NCBI RefSeq assembly: GCF_024436065.1
Contig: NZ_JANFNS010000002.1
Coordinates: forward strand, 917,345 to 981,344
From: Saccharibacillus sp. JS10
GTDB taxonomy: Bacteria > Bacillota > Bacilli > Paenibacillales > Paenibacillaceae
Reading direction: 5' to 3'
Length of the DNA: 64,000 nucleotides
Part shown: positions 60,759 to 64,000 of the stretch, piece after piece
How the letters are laid out: the number at the start of each line of letters is the position of its first letter
Position numbering within the stretch: position 1 is the stretch's first letter
Notes under the pieces: generated by a model
The model's database searches: none
What the model was told of the DNA's origin: nothing
Seen by the model: the letters and a program-made list of their open reading frames with translations, nothing else
Made by a program: the position numbers and the translations under genes

Positions 60759-61400
60759 ATGGCAAATACCCATACGTATTCCCGCCGGGAAGAAGTAGCG
60801 AATGCAGTCACGCACGGAATTGGAGCTGCGCTGAGTGTTGCGGCATTGGTTCTGTTGATCGTATTTGCAAGTATCAAAGGCAACGCTTGGCATGTCGTGA
60901 GCTTCACGATCTACGGAGCGACGATGCTGCTGCTGTATATGAGTTCCACATTGGTGCATAGTTTCCGCGAAGGCAAAGTAAAAGACTTTTTCGAGTTCAT
61001 GGATCATTCTTCGATTTATCTGTTTATCGCGGGGACATATACGCCTTTTATGCTCACCGCGATTCGCGGGCCACTCGGTTGGACCTTGTTCGGGATCGTA
61101 TGGGGAATCGCACTGGGCGGCGTCGCTTTCAAAGCCTTTTTCGTTAAAAAGTTTTTGTTTATGTCGACTTTGTTCTACTTGATTATGGGGTGGCTGATTG
61201 TCCTCGCCTGGGGTGCGTTAACGCAAGCGATTCCGGCTGAAGGCATTCATTTGCTGGTTGCGGGCGGTCTGATGTATACGGTCGGCACTGTATTTTATGT
61301 ATGGCGAGGATTCCCGCATCATCATGCGGTATGGCATCTTTTTGTACTCGGCGGAAGCATCCTGCATTTCTTCTGTATTTTGATGTATTTGCTGCCGTAA
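60759..61400 (+). CDS. trhA: PAQR family membrane homeostasis protein TrhA (hemolysin III family)
   Basis: This 213-residue protein has seven membrane helices and conserved PAQR residues: NAVTHGIGA near the N-terminus, SSTLVHSF, DHSSIYLFIAGTYTPF and HHHAVWHLFVLGGS. Family members are predicted metal-dependent hydrolases and affect membrane fluidity; the hemolysin name is historical. AAAGGAAGGG precedes the ATG. It sits between ftsY and ylxM with its own promoter and breaks an otherwise conserved gene order. Confidence 0.9.
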   Translation: MANTHTYSRREEVANAVTHGIGAALSVAALVLLIVFASIKGNAWHVVSFTIYGATMLLLYMSSTLVHSFREGKVKDFFEFMDHSSIYLFIAGTYTPFMLTAIRGPLGWTLFGIVWGIALGGVAFKAFFVKKFLFMSTLFYLIMGWLIVLAWGALTQAIPAEGIHLLVAGGLMYTVGTVFYVWRGFPHHHAVWHLFVLGGSILHFFCILMYLLP

Positions 61401-61453
61401 ACGGAGCTCAAAAAATGTTTTGCATAAACGTTGAAGATGTTAAGCAAAAGCGC

Positions 61454-61482
61454 TTGACATCTTCTTTTGTTTTCGGTATGAT
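61454..61482 (+). promoter_or_regulatory. Promoter for ylxM-ffh
   Basis: Consensus TTGACA (61454-61459) and TATGAT (61477-61482) are exactly 17 bp apart, 54 nt before ylxM. Confidence 0.85.
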
Positions 61483-61536
61483 AGGGAACGTTGATTGGTG
61501 TGTAAAGTGTTTTCCCTTGACGAGAGGAGCGTTCCG

Positions 61537-61893
61537 ATGAGTCAAGATAATCGTCTGGAGAAGACGAATCGCATCAACTTGCTGTTCGCGTTTTACGAGC
61601 GATTGCTCACAGAGAAACAGCAGACGTTTTTGAAATATTATTTCCATGACGATTTCTCTTTGGGAGAGATTGCAGCGGAATTCGAGATTAGCCGCCAGGC
61701 GGTGTACGAGCATATTAAGCGTGCTGAGCAGACGCTGGAAAATTACGAAGCGAAGCTTGAATTGTTGCAACGGCACGATCATCGGATGCAGCAGATTCGG
61801 GAATTGGAAATTTTGGCAAATGATGAACAGATTCCGGAGCAACAACGTTCGAGTCTGAGCGACATTTCGCAAAAGTTACAATCGCTGGAGTAA
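61537..61893 (+). CDS. ylxM: YlxM family DNA-binding/SRP-associated protein
   Basis: This 118-residue protein has a sigma-like [40 protein letters not shown] (about 30-66). YlxM is encoded beside ffh in most Firmicutes and has been linked to SRP function. The ATG at 61537 follows GAGAGGAG by 7 nt; a frame start at 61495 is too far upstream. It is co-transcribed with ffh, 83 bp downstream. Confidence 0.94.
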   Translation: MSQDNRLEKTNRINLLFAFYERLLTEKQQTFLKYYFHDDFSLGEIAAEFEISRQAVYEHIKRAEQTLENYEAKLELLQRHDHRMQQIRELEILANDEQIPEQQRSSLSDISQKLQSLE

Positions 61894-61976
61894 GCGGTAA
61901 GGAATTTTACGGATTCGATAATTGAACGGCTTTCGGTATATAATAGAGAGAATAGATACGGAAGCAGGGTGAACAT

Positions 61977-63353
61977 ATGGCATTCGAAGGATTAACGACC
62001 AGATTGCAGAACGTTTTCGGCAAACTTCGCGGAAAAGGTAAAATTTCCGAAGAAGACGTAACCGAAGCAATGCGCGAAGTGCGACTGGCGCTGCTGGAAG
62101 CGGACGTCAACTTTAAAGTCGTGAAAGACTTTATTGGCAAGGTGAAAGAAAAAGCACTCGGCAAAGAAGTCACAGAGAGCTTTACACCGGGCATGGTCAT
62201 TATCGATATTGTAAATAAAGAATTAACCGAGCTGATGGGCGGAACACAGTCCAAGCTCAATAAAAATAACCGACCGCCTACAGTTGTCATGATGGCAGGT
62301 TTGCAAGGTGCCGGTAAGACAACAACAACCGGTAAGCTTGCGAAAATGCTTCAAAAACAAGGCAGTCGACCTTTGCTGATCGCTGGCGATATTTATCGCC
62401 CTGCGGCAATCAAGCAGCTTCAAGTATTGGGCGAACAATTGAACGTTCCCGTGTTCTCGCTGGGAGATCAAGTCAGCCCGGTCGAGATTGCGCGTCAAGG
62501 TCTGCAAGAAGCCAAAGATAAAGGTCATGACTATGTCATCATCGATACCGCGGGTCGCTTGCATATCGACGAACAATTGATGGACGAATTGAAACAAATT
62601 CATACCGAGACGAAGCCTGACGAAGTCTTGCTCGTTGTCGATGCGATGACCGGTCAAGACGCGGTCAATGTCGCACAAAGCTTCAACGAACAGTTGTCGC
62701 TAACCGGCGTCGTATTAACGAAGCTCGACGGCGATACTCGCGGCGGCGCGGCTTTGTCGGTCAAAGCCGTTACGGGTTGCCCGATCAAGTTTATCTCGCT
62801 TGGCGAGAAACTCGATGCTTTGGAGCCTTTCCACCCGGAACGGATGGCATCGCGAATTCTCGGCATGGGCGATATGTTGTCGCTGATCGAGAAAGCTCAG
62901 TCCGGAATCGATGAGAAAAAAGCGAAAGAAATGGAGCGCAAAATGCGTAACGCCGAATTCACATTCGACGATTTTCTGGAGCAGATGGAGCAGGTCAAGC
63001 AATTGGGGCCGCTCGATCAGATCATGGATATGATTCCCGGTATGAATAAGATGAAGCAAAAAAACGATATGAAAGTCGACGACAAACAAGTCGGCAGAAT
63101 CGAAGCGATTGTCCGCTCGATGACGAGCAAAGAAAAACAGTCGCCAGAGATTATCAACCACAGTCGGCGTAAGCGTATCGCAGCCGGCAGCGGAACATCG
63201 CTTGCGGAAGTCAATCGTCTGATCAAACAATTTGATGAGATGAAAAAGATGATGAAGCAGCTTTCGGGCATGATGGATCCGAAAGGCGGCAAAAACAAAG
63301 CGATGAAACAAATGCAAAAAATGAGCAAAGGCATGAGGTTCCCTTTCCGTTAA
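61977..63353 (+). CDS. ffh: Signal recognition particle protein Ffh
   Basis: This 458-residue SRP GTPase has an N domain (1-95), P-loop GLQGAGKTT at 108-116, DIYRPAAIKQL, DTAGRLHIDEQLMDEL and TKLDGDTRGGAALS. The Met-rich M domain (about 300-458) binds SRP RNA and signal peptides. It targets nascent membrane proteins to FtsY. The AGGGTG ribosome site precedes the ATG. Confidence 0.98.
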   Translation: MAFEGLTTRLQNVFGKLRGKGKISEEDVTEAMREVRLALLEADVNFKVVKDFIGKVKEKALGKEVTESFTPGMVIIDIVNKELTELMGGTQSKLNKNNRPPTVVMMAGLQGAGKTTTTGKLAKMLQKQGSRPLLIAGDIYRPAAIKQLQVLGEQLNVPVFSLGDQVSPVEIARQGLQEAKDKGHDYVIIDTAGRLHIDEQLMDELKQIHTETKPDEVLLVVDAMTGQDAVNVAQSFNEQLSLTGVVLTKLDGDTRGGAALSVKAVTGCPIKFISLGEKLDALEPFHPERMASRILGMGDMLSLIEKAQSGIDEKKAKEMERKMRNAEFTFDDFLEQMEQVKQLGPLDQIMDMIPGMNKMKQKNDMKVDDKQVGRIEAIVRSMTSKEKQSPEIINHSRRKRIAAGSGTSLAEVNRLIKQFDEMKKMMKQLSGMMDPKGGKNKAMKQMQKMSKGMRFPFR

Positions 63354-63433
63354 ACGAAAAGGAGCTTTCCATATAGGCTATATAGCCGCCGCGGTTTTTC
63401 GAAGCCGTTTATTTCTTGAAGGAGGTGATTTTC

Positions 63434-63706
63434 GTGGCAACTCGTATTCGTCTGAAGCGCATGGGTGCGCATAAAGCGCCTTTCTATCGTATCGTGGTAT
63501 CGGACTCCCGTTCCCCGCGTGATGGACGTTTTATCGAAGAGATTGGTTACTACAACCCGGTCGCTGAACCGCAAGTAGTGAACATCAACGAAGAAAAAGC
63601 TTTGGCTTGGCTGCAAACTGGGGCGCAAGCGTCTGACACTGTTCGCAATCTGCTTAGCAAAGCCGGCATCATGAAGAAATTCCATGAAGCTAAACTTCAA
63701 AAATAA
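63434..63706 (+). CDS. rpsP: 30S ribosomal protein S16
   Basis: This 90-residue ribosomal protein begins (V/M)[41 protein letters not shown], the S16 signature. The start is GTG at 63434, 8 nt after AAGGAGG; an upstream TTG in frame overlaps the ribosome site and is rejected. It is encoded directly before khpA as in other Firmicutes. Confidence 0.97.
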   Translation: MATRIRLKRMGAHKAPFYRIVVSDSRSPRDGRFIEEIGYYNPVAEPQVVNINEEKALAWLQTGAQASDTVRNLLSKAGIMKKFHEAKLQK

Positions 63707-63729
63707 GACAATGACTCGGAGGGGTTGAC

Positions 63730-63960
63730 ATGGAACAGTTAGTAGCGGTTATCGCAAAAGCTCTGGTCGATCACCCGGAAGACGTTAAAGTCCGTACGGT
63801 AGAGAAAGAGTCTTTAGTGGTCTATGAGCTTTTTGTTCACCCTGATGATATAGGTAAGATCATTGGGAAGCAAGGGCGGATTGCCAAAGCACTCCGTACG
63901 GTCGTAACGTCGGCAGCAGTCAAGCTGGACAAGCGGGTAACCGTAGATATCCAGTCTTAA
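63730..63960 (+). CDS. khpA: KH domain RNA-binding protein KhpA (YlqC)
   Basis: This 76-residue single KH domain has the nucleic-acid-binding loop IIGKQGRIAKALRTVV (GxxG = GKQG). KhpA forms an RNA-binding complex with KhpB in Firmicutes and influences cell division and envelope functions. GGAGGGG precedes the ATG. rimM and trmD usually follow and would lie just beyond the window end. Confidence 0.95.
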   Translation: MEQLVAVIAKALVDHPEDVKVRTVEKESLVVYELFVHPDDIGKIIGKQGRIAKALRTVVTSAAVKLDKRVTVDIQS

Positions 63961-64000
63961 AAGGGAAAACGTAGTTTTCCGGTCTTAAAGATATACGAAA

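Noticed and set aside
1-64000. Insertion sequences, prophage, CRISPR arrays, tRNA or rRNA genes
   Set aside because: No transposase or integrase frame, no regularly spaced repeats and no tRNA or rRNA-like sequence was seen on either strand.

Overview
The window looks like a stretch of a low-to-moderate GC Firmicutes chromosome of the order Bacillales, most probably Paenibacillaceae (Paenibacillus or Saccharibacillus type). The support is gene content and order: rsmD-coaD-ylbL/tmcAL-ylbN-rpmF-fapR-plsX-fabH-fabD-fabG-acpP-fabF-rnc-smc-ftsY-trhA-ylxM-ffh-rpsP-khpA, strong AGGAGG ribosome sites, many TTG/GTG starts, HelD, FapR and a BstA-like bacillithiol transferase. The genus is an inference. 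No phage, transposase, CRISPR array, rRNA or tRNA was seen.

Bases 1 to about 44,200 are accessory and metabolic. They hold a PfkB sugar kinase and an epimerase-like protein, a split ThrE-type exporter, an aromatic-acid exporter, a Cys-rich copper-storage protein and HelD. Next come a MerR/TipAS regulator with a DUF2268 protease, an AraC regulator divergent from a GH31 alpha-xylosidase, an MBL hydrolase, MarR, and a two-component system divergent from a DUF418 membrane protein. Fructose-6-phosphate aldolase, a DsbA-like thioredoxin, a macrodomain protein, a VOC dioxygenase, Ung, a HAD nucleotidase, FumC, BstA, a subtilase and RpiA follow. Then there is a signalling module made of a 21-codon leader ORF, a broken B12-binding protein, a hybrid histidine kinase and a GNAT protein. 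After it lie a MarR-MMPL efflux operon, a small HTH/membrane protein pair, a GH13 glucosidase, two tandem Yip1-like proteins, and an AraC/SGNH esterase/SMP-30 lactonase carbohydrate cluster.

Bases 44,285 to the end are core housekeeping genes, almost all on the plus strand: rRNA modification, CoA and fatty-acid/phospholipid synthesis under FapR, RNase III, chromosome condensation (SMC), the SRP targeting pathway (FtsY, YlxM, Ffh) and ribosomal proteins L32 and S16. Compared with the Bacillus subtilis order, fabH, fabF and trhA are extra members of this block.

The most notable observations are: an out-of-frame internal deletion that removes the cobalamin-binding core of the B12 protein, with a translationally coupled leader ORF in front of it; fapR, whose only well-placed start codon is AUC; several promoter/operator layouts readable by eye (MerR spacer palindrome, AraC direct repeats, MarR operator over the -10, HTH palindromes, FapR box); a 113-nt nested inverted repeat; and a very GC-rich core inside tmcAL. 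No wholly new multi-gene system is demonstrable from sequence alone.
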